The position numbers and the translations under genes were made by a program. DNA of 64,000 nucleotides from Novosphingobium sp. GTDB lineage: Bacteria; Pseudomonadota; Alphaproteobacteria; Sphingomonadales; Sphingomonadaceae. The DNA is taken from positions 1-64,000 of the forward strand of contig NZ_JAIXPP010000087.1 of NCBI RefSeq assembly GCF_027486195.1. Direction: 5' to 3'. Shown here piece by piece: positions 42,148 to 51,626 of this stretch. Each line of letters starts with the position of its first letter. Within the stretch, counting starts at the first letter, position 1. Below the pieces are notes generated by a model. That model searched no databases and had not been told where the DNA came from. It saw only the letters and a list, made by a program, of their open reading frames with translations.

Positions 42148-42966
42148 GTGGCCACGACTGCCAGCTTTACGATGATCGGCGTCGCCGGGCGGCGTCTGCG
42201 GGTGGGGCAATGGCATGTCCAGCCCGCAGCCCAGAGCAAGACCGCGCGCGCCGCGCCGCGCCCGCTCGTGATCCTGAGCGGCATCGGCATGAACATGGAA
42301 ATGCTCGAGCCGATTGCGAGCCGCCTGCCCGATCGCCGCATCATCAGCTTCGACATGCCGGGAATCGGCCAGTCGCCCGATCCGATCTTCCCCTACACGA
42401 TCCCGCACATGGCGCTGACACTCGCCGCGCTGCTCGACCGGCTGCGGATCGATTCGGTCGATCTGCTCGGCATCAGTTGGGGCGGCGCGGTGGTGCAGCA
42501 GTTTGCTTTCCAGCACCGCGCGCGCACCGGCAAGCTGGTGCTTGCGGCAACCTCGGCGGGGGGCACGATGATCCCCGGCAATGCCTCCATGCTTAGCCAG
42601 ATGCTTGATCCGATGGAATATTCTGTCGAGAAGGCACTGCGCCGCAACCTTGCGATGTTCTACAACGGCGGGGGAGCGGACCGGGTCTCGCTCAATGCCG
42701 CAACGGCGCCCTCACCGCTGGGCTGGAGCTGCCAGCTGGCGGCCTATGCGGGCTGGAGCAGCGCGCCGTTCCTGCCGCTGCTGAGCATGCCGGTCATGGT
42801 CATGGGCGATGAAGACGACCAGCTCATCCCGCCCGCCAACCTGCATTTCCTCCACAACGCGATCCCCGGCAGCAAGCTGGAGTTGAGCGAGGGCGGCGGG
42901 CACCTGTTCATGCTGGCCCGCCCCGATGCTTTCATCAAAAAGCTGACCGGGTTTCTCGACGCGTAA
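42148..42966 (+). CDS. alpha/beta hydrolase, intracellular PHA depolymerase (PhaZ)-like
   Basis: GISWGGAVVQQFAFQ lipase box; LVLAATSAGGTMIPG; PVMVMGDEDDQLIPPANLHFLHNAIPGSKL; start codon (GTG 42148 or ATG 42172) uncertain. Confidence 0.75.
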   Translation: MATTASFTMIGVAGRRLRVGQWHVQPAAQSKTARAAPRPLVILSGIGMNMEMLEPIASRLPDRRIISFDMPGIGQSPDPIFPYTIPHMALTLAALLDRLRIDSVDLLGISWGGAVVQQFAFQHRARTGKLVLAATSAGGTMIPGNASMLSQMLDPMEYSVEKALRRNLAMFYNGGGADRVSLNAATAPSPLGWSCQLAAYAGWSSAPFLPLLSMPVMVMGDEDDQLIPPANLHFLHNAIPGSKLELSEGGGHLFMLARPDAFIKKLTGFLDA

Positions 42967-43078
42967 CCGCGAATAGCCGCGGGCGTTGACCCCGGCACGA
43001 TCCTCTGACTTAATCGGCCAGTTAAACGCGACGGCCCTCCGCGATGAGTCGGCTGCGCGGGGATAGAGGAGCCTGCTG

Positions 43079-44827
43079 ATGCCGACCTATGACCTCATCA
43101 TCCGGGGAGGAACCATCGTTGATGGCACCGGCCGTCCGCGCTTTACCGGCGATGTGGCCGTGCAGGGCGGCCTGATCGCCGCCGTGGGCAAGGTCTCCGG
43201 CACCGCGAAGCGCGAGATCGACGCGGGCGGCAAGGTCGTTGCGCCGGGCTGGGTCGACATTCACACGCATTATGACGGGCAGGCGACCTGGGATCAGGAA
43301 ATGGCGCCGAGCTCGTGGCATGGCGTGACCACGGTGGTCATGGGCAACTGCGGCGTGGGCTTTGCGCCCGCCGCAACGGACCGGCATGAATGGCTGATCG
43401 GGCTGATGGAAGGCGTGGAGGATATCCCCGGCACCGCGCTGGCCGAAGGGCTCAAGTGGGACTGGGAGAGCTTCCCCGAATACCTCGATGCGCTGGAGCG
43501 GTTGCCGCGCAGTGTGGACGTGGCAACGCATGTCCCGCACGGCGCGGTGCGCGCTTATGTGCTGGGCGACCGCGAAAAGCCGGGTGCGATTCCGACCGAC
43601 GAAGACATCGAAGCCATGGCCAAAATTGTCGAAGAAGGCGTGCGCGCGGGCGCGCTCGGCTTCTCGACCAGCCGCACGGTGATCCACAAGTCGATCGACG
43701 GCGAAGTGGTGCCGGGCACGACCGCCACCGCCGAGGAGCTGATCCGCATCGGCCGCGCCATGGGCCGCGTGGGCCACGGCGTGTTCGAGATGGCGAGCGA
43801 CATGAAGCGCGAATGGGACGAGTTCGGCTGGATGGGCGCGATGAGCCGCGAGACGGGCCTCCCCGTCACCTTCGCCGCGCTGCAGTCGATCGCCAAGGAA
43901 CTGCCGCTTTCCGAACAGATCGAGGAAATGACCCGCCAGAACGCGGCGGGCGCAAACATCGTCGCGCAGATCGCGCTGCGCGGCAACGGCATCGTGATGA
44001 ACTGGCGCGGGACGGTGCATCCCTTCATGTTCCGCCCGACCTGGGCCGCGCTTGCGGCGATGCCGTGGGAAGACCAGCTCACCCACCTTGCCGATCCGGT
44101 CTTCAAGAAGATCATCCTTTCGGAAAGCAACGTCTATCCCGAAAGCGACATCGTCCACCTCTACCGCGTGATCGGCGAAGGCTGGGCGAACCAGTACGAG
44201 ATGGACGAAGGCTTCGACTACGAGCCGCAGGCGGACGCGAGCATCGCGGCGCGGGCGGCGGCGGCTGGTGTGACGCCGGAAAGCTATGCCTATGACCTGA
44301 TGCTGGCGGATGGCGGCACCGGGTTTATCTATCTGCCGATCCTCAACTACGCTGACGGAAACCTTGATTTCCTTGAGGAACTCCAGTCGCGCGATGATTG
44401 TGTGAACTCGCTTTCGGACGGCGGCGCGCATTGCGGCACGATCTGCGATGCGGCTTCGCCCACCTTCATGCTCCAGCACTGGGTGCGGGATCGCAAACGC
44501 GGTGGGCGGCTCAGCCTTGAGCAGGCGGTGAAGCGCCAGTGCCACGATACGGCGCGGCTCTATGGCATGAACGATCGCGGCGTGATCGCGCCCGGCGCGC
44601 TCGCAGATATCAACGTGATCGACATGGAGGCGCTGAAGCTGGGCAAGCCTTGGCTGGCGTTCGACCTGCCGGCAGGCGGCAAGCGGCTGCTGCAGAAGGC
44701 GGACGGCTATCTCTACACGATCAAATCGGGCGAGGTGACCTTCGAGCAGGGCACCTGGACGGGTGCGGTGCCGGGTGTGCTCGTGCGCGGGCCGCAACAA
44801 GCCGAAATGCTGGAGGCCGCAGAATGA
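43079..44827 (+). CDS. N-acyl-D-amino-acid deacylase / D-aminoacylase family amidohydrolase
   Basis: [26 protein letters not shown]...[17 protein letters not shown]...[21 protein letters not shown]. Confidence 0.93.
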   Translation: MPTYDLIIRGGTIVDGTGRPRFTGDVAVQGGLIAAVGKVSGTAKREIDAGGKVVAPGWVDIHTHYDGQATWDQEMAPSSWHGVTTVVMGNCGVGFAPAATDRHEWLIGLMEGVEDIPGTALAEGLKWDWESFPEYLDALERLPRSVDVATHVPHGAVRAYVLGDREKPGAIPTDEDIEAMAKIVEEGVRAGALGFSTSRTVIHKSIDGEVVPGTTATAEELIRIGRAMGRVGHGVFEMASDMKREWDEFGWMGAMSRETGLPVTFAALQSIAKELPLSEQIEEMTRQNAAGANIVAQIALRGNGIVMNWRGTVHPFMFRPTWAALAAMPWEDQLTHLADPVFKKIILSESNVYPESDIVHLYRVIGEGWANQYEMDEGFDYEPQADASIAARAAAAGVTPESYAYDLMLADGGTGFIYLPILNYADGNLDFLEELQSRDDCVNSLSDGGAHCGTICDAASPTFMLQHWVRDRKRGGRLSLEQAVKRQCHDTARLYGMNDRGVIAPGALADINVIDMEALKLGKPWLAFDLPAGGKRLLQKADGYLYTIKSGEVTFEQGTWTGAVPGVLVRGPQQAEMLEAAE

Positions 44828-45837
44828 GCAATGCAACGATCCGTATCGGCGCCCCGGCGACGCTCGACAGCCTCTACCTCGATCAGGTGCCCGATTGCGG
44901 CGATCCCGGTCCGGGCGAAATCCGCGTGCGCCTGCGCGCCTCCTCGCTCAACTTCCATGACTTCGCGGTGGTGACAGGCATGCTGCCAGCTCCCGCCGGG
45001 CGCATTCCGATGTCGGACGGCGCGGGCGAAGTTGTGGCGGTGGGCGATGGCGTCACGGCTTATGCGCCGGGCGATCTTGTCGTCTCGACCTTCTTCACCA
45101 ACTGGGATGACGGCACTCCGCCAGCCACCGCCTTCACCACGGTGCCCGGCGACGGCATCGACGGCTATGCGCGCGAGGAAATCGTCGCGCCGCAGGGCTG
45201 GTTTACTCGCGTGCCCAAGGGCTATTCCGCCGCCGAAGCGGCAACGCTGACCTGCGCGGGCCTGACCGCGTGGCGCGCGCTGTTTTTCGATGGCGCGGTG
45301 AAACCGGGTTCGACCGTGCTGGTGCAAGGCAGCGGCGGCGTTTCGATCTTCGCGCTGCAGTTCGCCAAGGCGGCGGGGGCGCGGGTCATCGCGACCAGTT
45401 CGTCGGACGCCAAGCTGGAGCGGATGCGCGCGCTGGGGGCGGACGAGCTGATCAACTACAAGGAGGTGCCCGCCTGGGGCCTCAAGGCGCTGGAACTGAC
45501 CGGCGGCGCGGGTGTGGATTGCGTGGTCGAGATCGGCGGCGCTGGCACGCTCGACCAATCGATGATGGCGACTCGCGTGGGCGGCCATGTCGCGCTGATC
45601 GGCGTGCTGGCAGGCTTTGCCGGGCCGGTGCAGACCGCGCTGCTGATGGCCAAGAACCTGCGCGTGCAGGGGCTGACCGTGGGCAGCCGGGCAATGCAGC
45701 TCGACATGATCGCCGGGGTGGAAGCGAACGGTATCCGCCCGGTGATCGACAGCCATTTCCCGCTGGCGAGCCTTGGCGATGCCTTCCGCCATCAGGCGAG
45801 CAACACCCACTTCGGCAAGATCGTCGTCGATATCTGA
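44824..45837 (+). CDS. zinc-type alcohol dehydrogenase-like / NAD(P)-dependent MDR oxidoreductase
   Basis: GSTVLVQGSGGVSIFALQFAKAAGARVIATSSSDAKLERMRALGADELINYK; overlaps upstream CDS by 4 bp. Confidence 0.9.
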   Translation: MSNATIRIGAPATLDSLYLDQVPDCGDPGPGEIRVRLRASSLNFHDFAVVTGMLPAPAGRIPMSDGAGEVVAVGDGVTAYAPGDLVVSTFFTNWDDGTPPATAFTTVPGDGIDGYAREEIVAPQGWFTRVPKGYSAAEAATLTCAGLTAWRALFFDGAVKPGSTVLVQGSGGVSIFALQFAKAAGARVIATSSSDAKLERMRALGADELINYKEVPAWGLKALELTGGAGVDCVVEIGGAGTLDQSMMATRVGGHVALIGVLAGFAGPVQTALLMAKNLRVQGLTVGSRAMQLDMIAGVEANGIRPVIDSHFPLASLGDAFRHQASNTHFGKIVVDI

Positions 45838-45842
45838 CGGGC

Positions 45843-47258
45843 TCAGGCGGCGCGGCGAAGCTCCGCCGCGCCGACCTGACCGGCATCCGCTAGCGCAAAA
45901 CGGCCGACGAGCGCGGCCATGCGATCCGCCTCGCCCGCCAGATTGCGCGAGGCGGCGGTCGCTTCCTCGACCATCGCTGCGTTCTGCTGCGTCATGACGT
46001 CAAGCTCGCGCACGGTCTCGCGGACGTGGCCGATGTTGGTGGCCTGTGCGCTGGCGGCTGAGGCGATGTTGCTGGCAAGCTGCGCGATTTCGCCGACCTT
46101 GCGCACGATCCTCGCGAAGGAATCGCCGGTCTGGCCGACAAGCGCGACGCCGCGTTCCACTTGCACCGAACTCTGCCCAATCAGCGTCTTGATATCGAGC
46201 GCAGCTTCGGCAGAGCGCTGAGCGAGCGCGCGGACCTCGTTGGCCACGACCGCGAACCCGCGCCCGGCATCCCCGGCGCGCGCCGCCTCGACCCCGGCGT
46301 TGAGCGCGAGAAGATTGGTCTGAAAGGCGATGCCATCGATCACGCTGATGATCTTGCCGATCTCTTGCGCGGAAACGGAGATGTCGGTCATCGCCTGGAC
46401 CGCTTCGTCGACCACGCCGCCGCCAGCCTGCGCGTCGCCATGCGCGGCCTGCACGGAATCGTGGAGATGCGCGGCATCGCCCGCCGTACTGCCGACACTG
46501 GCGGCCAGCGCGGTCATCGCGGCAGAGGCTTCCTCGAGGCTGGCGGCCTGCTGCTCGGTGCGCCGGGCGAGGTCGTCCGACGCCTGCCGGATCTCCTGCG
46601 CGCCGACGTCGACCGCGCGGGAAGTCTGCGCGACATCGCCGAGCGCGGTGCCGACCTGCGCGCGCATCGTCTCGAAATCATTTTGGATCGCAGCGAATTC
46701 GGGCGGCAGCGCTTCGAGCGGCGTGCTGAAGTTGCCATCGGTCATGCGCTGGAGTGCCGCGCCAAGGGCATCGATAACCGCGCGCCGGCGCTCCTCCTCC
46801 ACCGCAAAGTAAGTCTCGACTGCGATTTCCATGTCGAGCAGCGCCATCTTGATAAGTGTGGCGATCCGCTTTGCCCTGCCGCGCGAGAGCGGGCCGACCA
46901 TCGCGCCAATGATGGGTTCGAGCACGCTGGCATAGGCCCCGATGTACCACTGCGGGGAAAGGCCGATGCGCGCGTGGACTTTGCCGACCCGTTCGGCGCG
47001 CTGGAAATAATCGGCCGTCGCACCGCCCGCGAAGAGGGCCTGCCAATGGGCGATCTGCTTGGCCTTGGCCGATCCCATGGCAGCTTTCGAAACAAAGAAG
47101 CCGGCCGTTTCGGGCGTGGCGGCGATCCGGTCGTAAAGCTTGTCAAGCGCAGCTGGTCCCGCGCTGGCGACGGCTTTCCCCACTCCTGGAAGACGGACCG
47201 TGTCGTCCGGGCCGATAGAGAAGAAGGCCAGCTTTTTTGCGATGTCGCGGTTGTCCAT
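45843..47258 (-). CDS. globin-coupled methyl-accepting chemotaxis protein (protoglobin sensor, HemAT-like)
   Basis: N-terminal globin-sensor (AALDKLYDRIAATPETAGFF...HWQALFAGGATADYFQRAERVGKVHARIGLSPQWYIGAY) plus MCP signalling domain (IGKIISVIDGIAFQTNLLALNAGVEAARAGDAGRGFAVVANEVRALAQRSAEAALDIK); no obvious TM. Confidence 0.93.
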   Translation of the reverse strand: MDNRDIAKKLAFFSIGPDDTVRLPGVGKAVASAGPAALDKLYDRIAATPETAGFFVSKAAMGSAKAKQIAHWQALFAGGATADYFQRAERVGKVHARIGLSPQWYIGAYASVLEPIIGAMVGPLSRGRAKRIATLIKMALLDMEIAVETYFAVEEERRRAVIDALGAALQRMTDGNFSTPLEALPPEFAAIQNDFETMRAQVGTALGDVAQTSRAVDVGAQEIRQASDDLARRTEQQAASLEEASAAMTALAASVGSTAGDAAHLHDSVQAAHGDAQAGGGVVDEAVQAMTDISVSAQEIGKIISVIDGIAFQTNLLALNAGVEAARAGDAGRGFAVVANEVRALAQRSAEAALDIKTLIGQSSVQVERGVALVGQTGDSFARIVRKVGEIAQLASNIASAASAQATNIGHVRETVRELDVMTQQNAAMVEEATAASRNLAGEADRMAALVGRFALADAGQVGAAELRRAA

Positions 47259-47509
47259 CGTCGTTATCCATCCGGTTTGTGTCCGGTTCGGATAAACTGG
47301 CAACACTTCGAAACGCCAAAATAGCAGCTACGCGCCAATGCCTAGCGGGCCATGGAAGCAGCCAGTCGGTGACCGGCGAATTGCCCGCGAGATTCAGCGA
47401 CGTTATCGATTAAGAGTTACTTCCATCGGCCAAGCCTGCCCTTTCGGGAAGGTTCGCGTGATCAGAGTCGGTGCCGGGAGCCTTGAAAAAGCCCCTGCAC
47501 CGCCCGCGA

Positions 47510-48637
47510 TCACACCCGCATCGGCATCAGCACATAGAGCGCGGGCGACTTGTCGTCCTTACGGATCAGCGTCGGCGCGCCAGCATCGGCGAGGTGGAGT
47601 TCCACGATGTCCCCGTCGATCTGGCTGAGGATGTCCTTGAGATAATTGGCGTTGAAGCCGATCTCGAAGCCCGCGGCGCGGTATTCGGCGGCGATCTCTT
47701 CGGCTGCGGTGCCGTTTTCCGGGCTGGTGACTGAGAGCGTGACCTTGTCGTTCTCGAGCGCCATCTTGACCGCGCGGGTCTTCTCAGTGGCGATCGTGGC
47801 GACGCGATCCACGCCTTCGAAGAAGCTGCGCGGATCAAGGCGGAGCAGCTTGTCGTTCCCGGTGGGGATCACGCGGCTGTAGTCCGGGAAGGTGCCGTCG
47901 ATCAGCTTGCTGGTGAGCACCACGCCGTGTTCACCGCCCAGCGTGAAGCGCACCTTGCTGGCCGAAAGATCAAGCAGCACGGCGGTATCAAGCACATCAT
48001 CGAGCAACTTGCGCAGCTCGCCCACGCACTTGCGCGGCACGATCACGTCCGGCATGCCCTCAGCGCCGTCAGGCCGGGCAATGGTGTAGCGTGCAAGGCG
48101 GTGGCCGTCGGTCGCGGCGGCCTTGAGCACCGGAGTCGCCTCATCCGCCACGTGGAGGAAGATGCCGTTGAGATAGTAGCGGGTTTCCTCGGTCGAGATC
48201 GCGAAGCGGGTGCGGTCGATCAGTTCGGCGAGGACGCGCGCGGGCACTTCGAAGCTCGTCGGCAGATCGCCTTCGACGATCACCGGGAAATCATCGCGCG
48301 GCAGCGTGGGCAGCTGGAAGCGGCTGCGTCCGGCCTTGACGACCATGCGGCCATCGGCGGCATCAAGGCTGACCTGGCTGCCATCGGGCAGCTTGCGCGC
48401 GATATCGAAGAGGAGGTGCGCGGAAACCGTGATCGCGCCGCCACGCTCCACTTCCCGCGCAGGCATCGTCTCGATGATCTGGAGATCGAGGTCGGTTGCC
48501 ATGAGGCGGACCGAGCCATCGGGCGAAGCCTCGATCAGCACGTTCGAGAGGATCGGGATGGTATTGCGACGCTCCACCACCGATTGCACATGGGACAGGC
48601 AGCGTAGCAAGGTCGCGCGTTCGATCGTGGCCTTCAT
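47510..48637 (-). CDS. dnaN: DNA polymerase III subunit beta
   Basis: MKATIERATLLRCLSHVQSVVERRNTIPILSNVLIEA...C-terminal SPALYVLMPMRV. Confidence 0.97.
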   Translation of the reverse strand: MKATIERATLLRCLSHVQSVVERRNTIPILSNVLIEASPDGSVRLMATDLDLQIIETMPAREVERGGAITVSAHLLFDIARKLPDGSQVSLDAADGRMVVKAGRSRFQLPTLPRDDFPVIVEGDLPTSFEVPARVLAELIDRTRFAISTEETRYYLNGIFLHVADEATPVLKAAATDGHRLARYTIARPDGAEGMPDVIVPRKCVGELRKLLDDVLDTAVLLDLSASKVRFTLGGEHGVVLTSKLIDGTFPDYSRVIPTGNDKLLRLDPRSFFEGVDRVATIATEKTRAVKMALENDKVTLSVTSPENGTAAEEIAAEYRAAGFEIGFNANYLKDILSQIDGDIVELHLADAGAPTLIRKDDKSPALYVLMPMRV

Positions 48638-48852
48638 TCTCGTCTCGTGTCCCCCGCCCTTGCGGGTCCCGGCACGGGACCGTTGAGGGCTGTGTAGCTG
48701 GCGTCTCCGCGCCTAAGGAATCGCGGGCGAAGACGGGTTGTTACTGGACTATCTTCCTTAACGCACGCCCCGCCACGGGCAAGCGCAAGCCGCCTTCGCA
48801 GCGGCGAAGCTGTGCATAAATGCAGCGAAAACGGCGGGCTTGCTCCGCAACC

Positions 48853-49389
48853 TCAATCGAGCACCCGCAACGCATCGAACATATGCGCGGTGGCGGCAAT
48901 CCATGCGGTAATCAGGCCCCAGCCGACAGGGGTTACCTTGGCCGGATCGCGGCCGGACTCACTGAGCGCAGTGGAGACGCGGCGCAAGTCTCCCTGCGTG
49001 ACTTGCGTGGCCGGGTTGTTGGCATTGCCGGGGCCGATATCGAGCGCCTTGTCGATGAGGTCGGACGGAATGCCCTCAGCCTTCAGCCGGGAATCGAGCC
49101 CATCGCGCGCCATCCGGCCGAGCACGTAGCCGAAATAGGCATCGCGCTCCTTCTCGCCGAGAAACTGGTCTGCCGCGCAGCGATCGACGAGGGCATGGAG
49201 CGTATCCAGCGCGGGCTTGCTGCGCGCCTCATCCAGCGTGAGCATGCTGTCGGCGAGCTGCGCATCGAGCCCTTCGGGCGCGGCAATCACCGCGCAGGCA
49301 AGCGCCTGGGGCGCGCGGGCCTGCGCTGCAAAGGGCATGGCGGCCAGCGCCAGCAAGAGCGGCGCCAGAGAGGCCAACGGGCGCCGCAT
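48853..49389 (-). CDS. hypothetical secreted protein
   Basis: Signal peptide MRRPLASLAPLLLALAAMPFAAQARA, 178 aa in frame; no family recognised. Confidence 0.55.
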   Translation of the reverse strand: MRRPLASLAPLLLALAAMPFAAQARAPQALACAVIAAPEGLDAQLADSMLTLDEARSKPALDTLHALVDRCAADQFLGEKERDAYFGYVLGRMARDGLDSRLKAEGIPSDLIDKALDIGPGNANNPATQVTQGDLRRVSTALSESGRDPAKVTPVGWGLITAWIAATAHMFDALRVLD

Positions 49390-49394
49390 GGCGA

Positions 49395-50159
49395 TCAGGA
49401 GAGCATCGCCATGCCGCCATTCACGTGCAACGTCTGCCCGGTCATGTAGCCAGCATCGCGGCTGGCGAGAAAGGCGACCGCCGCGCCGATATCGCTGCCC
49501 TCGCCCATGCGGCCCATCGGGATGCGCGCGTTGAGCGCGTCCTTCTGTGCATCGGGGAGCACATCGGTCATCGCGGTGCGGATGAAACCGGGGGCGACGC
49601 AGTTCACGGTGATGCCGCGCGTGGCGAGCTCCTGCGCAAGGCTCTTCGACATGCCGACGAGGCCGGCCTTGGCCGCGGCATAGTTGACCTGCCCCGGATT
49701 GCCAGTGGCACCGACCACGCTGGTGATGGTGATGATGCGCCCGAAGCGGGCCTTCATCATCGGCTTGGAGGCCGCGCGCATCAGGCGGAAGGCGGCTTCG
49801 AGATTGACGCGGATCACGGCGTCCCATTCCTCGTCCTTCATCCGCATGGCGAGGTTATCGCGCGTGATGCCGGCGTTGTTGACGAGGATATCGACCTTGC
49901 CGAGCGTATCGATCGCGGCAGGCACCAGATGCTCGACCTGCTCGGTGTTCGAGAGATCGCAGGTGATCTCGACGTGGTCGTGACCGTAGGTGTCGTTCAG
50001 TTCCTCGCGGAACGAACGCAGCTTGGACGGGTTGGTGCCCGAAAGCGCAAGGCGTGCGCCCTGCTTTGCGAGGGCATGGCTGATCGCCGAGCCGATGCCG
50101 CCGGCAGCGCCGGTGACGAGGGCGGTCATGCCGGTGAGATCGAAGAGGCGGTGTTCCAT
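49395..50159 (-). CDS. fabG: 3-oxoacyl-[ACP] reductase
   Basis: LTGMTALVTGAAGGIGSAISHALAKQGARL; LVNNAGITRDNLAMRMKDEEWDAVIRVNLEAAF; YAAAKAGLVGMSKSLAQELATRGITVNCVAPGFI. Confidence 0.95.
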   Translation of the reverse strand: MEHRLFDLTGMTALVTGAAGGIGSAISHALAKQGARLALSGTNPSKLRSFREELNDTYGHDHVEITCDLSNTEQVEHLVPAAIDTLGKVDILVNNAGITRDNLAMRMKDEEWDAVIRVNLEAAFRLMRAASKPMMKARFGRIITITSVVGATGNPGQVNYAAAKAGLVGMSKSLAQELATRGITVNCVAPGFIRTAMTDVLPDAQKDALNARIPMGRMGEGSDIGAAVAFLASRDAGYMTGQTLHVNGGMAMLS

Positions 50160-50180
50160 GGGTTGCTCCTGAATGGTTTT

Positions 50181-50658
50181 GTTTCTCGCAGAGATGCAGA
50201 GAAGAAGGAAGATCGCGGAGAGCTCACGCGGGCGTGTAGTTGTTTACGAGCCGACGAATCCCTTCTTTCATTGTCGCGCCAGAAAAATTCAGAAGCAGCC
50301 CGACGGGCTGCTTCATCAGTCTCAGATAAGTGATCAATTGCCTCTCATGCGCCTTGGTCAGTTGCTCGACCGCCTTGATCTCCAAAACAAGGCACCCTTC
50401 GATCAGCATGTCGATCCTGAATGCCGCATCGAAGCGTTGACCGTCAAACTCGACAGGCAAGGTCATTTGGCGGTCAACACGCAAACCCCTCGCCTCGAGC
50501 CGACCCGCCAGGATGCTTTCGTAGACGGACTCGAACAATCCCGGGCCTAGCTCTCGATGGATACGAATTGCCTCATCGACAACCGTTGCGCTGATCTGAT
50601 CAACCCGCATTCCTTGCTTCTCTGCGACCTTCTTTCCCTTAGCGTCTCTGCGAGAAAC
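50181..50658 (-). mobile_element. putative GxxExxY cassette bounded by inverted repeats
   Basis: Left end GTTTCTCGCAGAGATGCAGAGAAG...; right end ...AGCGTCTCTGCGAGAAAC (50641-50658); the same termini recur at 63241-63410. Confidence 0.6.
50224..50610 (-). CDS. GxxExxY protein (PD-(D/E)XK nuclease-like, PDDEXK_3)
   Basis: HRELGPGLFESVYESIL (G-LF-E-SV-Y) and RIDMLIEGCLVLEIKAVEQL (D...ExK). Confidence 0.9.
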   Translation of the reverse strand: MRVDQISATVVDEAIRIHRELGPGLFESVYESILAGRLEARGLRVDRQMTLPVEFDGQRFDAAFRIDMLIEGCLVLEIKAVEQLTKAHERQLITYLRLMKQPVGLLLNFSGATMKEGIRRLVNNYTPA

Positions 50659-50661
50659 AGC

Positions 50662-51603
50662 CTAGATTTCCTTCGCGAAGGCTTCGATATCGGCCATGCC
50701 GATGAGGCTGGCAACTGCGACATCGCTTACGGTGCGAGTGATCATCGGGCCGACGACCTTGCCGCCAAGCTCGACGAAGTGCTCCACGCCCGCCGCGCCC
50801 AGTGCGACCATGCTCTCGCGCCAGCGGACGCGGCCGGTGACCTGTTCGACGAGGAGACGGCGGACTTCGGCGGGGTCGGTCACGGCGGCGGCGGTGACAT
50901 TGGCCATGAGGGTGACGCGCAGAGGGCCTGGCGGGGTCTGCGCCAGCGCCTCTGCCATGGCATCGGCGGCGGGCTGCATCAGCGGGCAGTGGAAGGGCGC
51001 GGAAACGGGGAGAAGCATGCCGCGCTTGATGCCGTGCTCCTTGACCATGCCGATGGCGCGCTCGATCGCAGCAGTGTGGCCCGAAAGCACGACCTGGCCG
51101 GGCGCGTTGTCATTGGCGACGGTGCAGACCTCACCTTGCGCGGCGGCTTCAGCCAGCGTGGCGGCCTGATCGATCTCGGCGCCAAGCAGCGCGCACATCG
51201 CACCCTCGCCCACCGGCACGGCGGCCTGCATCGCGGACCCGCGCAGGCGCAGCAGGCGGGCGGTATCGGCGAGGCTGAAGGCTCCGGCGGCGCAGAGCGC
51301 GGTGTACTCGCCGAGGCTGTGGCCGGCGACGAACTGGGCCTTGTCAGCCAGGACGAGGCCGCATTCCTTTTCCAGCACGCGCAGCACGGCGATGGCATTG
51401 GCCATGATCGCAGGCTGGGCATTGGCGGTGAGGGTCAGTTCGTCTTCCGGTCCCTCGGTCATCAGCGCAAAAAGCTTCTGGCCGAGCGCGTCGTCGACTT
51501 CCTCGAAAACTTCACGCGCGGCGGCGCTGGCGGCGGCGAGGTCTGCGCCCATGCCCAGCTTCTGGCTGCCCTGCCCCGGAAAAACGAATGCCCGCATCAA
51601 CAC
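50662..51603 (-). CDS. fabD: ACP S-malonyltransferase
   Basis: AFVFPGQGSQKLGMGADLA; AGHSLGEYTALCAAGAFSL. Confidence 0.96.
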   Translation of the reverse strand: MLMRAFVFPGQGSQKLGMGADLAAASAAAREVFEEVDDALGQKLFALMTEGPEDELTLTANAQPAIMANAIAVLRVLEKECGLVLADKAQFVAGHSLGEYTALCAAGAFSLADTARLLRLRGSAMQAAVPVGEGAMCALLGAEIDQAATLAEAAAQGEVCTVANDNAPGQVVLSGHTAAIERAIGMVKEHGIKRGMLLPVSAPFHCPLMQPAADAMAEALAQTPPGPLRVTLMANVTAAAVTDPAEVRRLLVEQVTGRVRWRESMVALGAAGVEHFVELGGKVVGPMITRTVSDVAVASLIGMADIEAFAKEI

Positions 51604-51626
51604 ACTCCTGCTGTGACGGAGCGCGC

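Noticed and set aside
50224-50610. GxxExxY gene as part of a toxin-antitoxin or restriction system
   Set aside because: No partner antitoxin or methyltransferase gene is adjacent; neighbours are fabD and fabG.
50165-50672. Target-site duplication flanking the GxxExxY cassette
   Set aside because: Compared the immediate flanks (…GGTTTT| and |AGCCTA…) and those of the 63 kb copy (…GGAATCT| and |GCTCAAC…); no convincing direct repeats, so no TSD is claimed.
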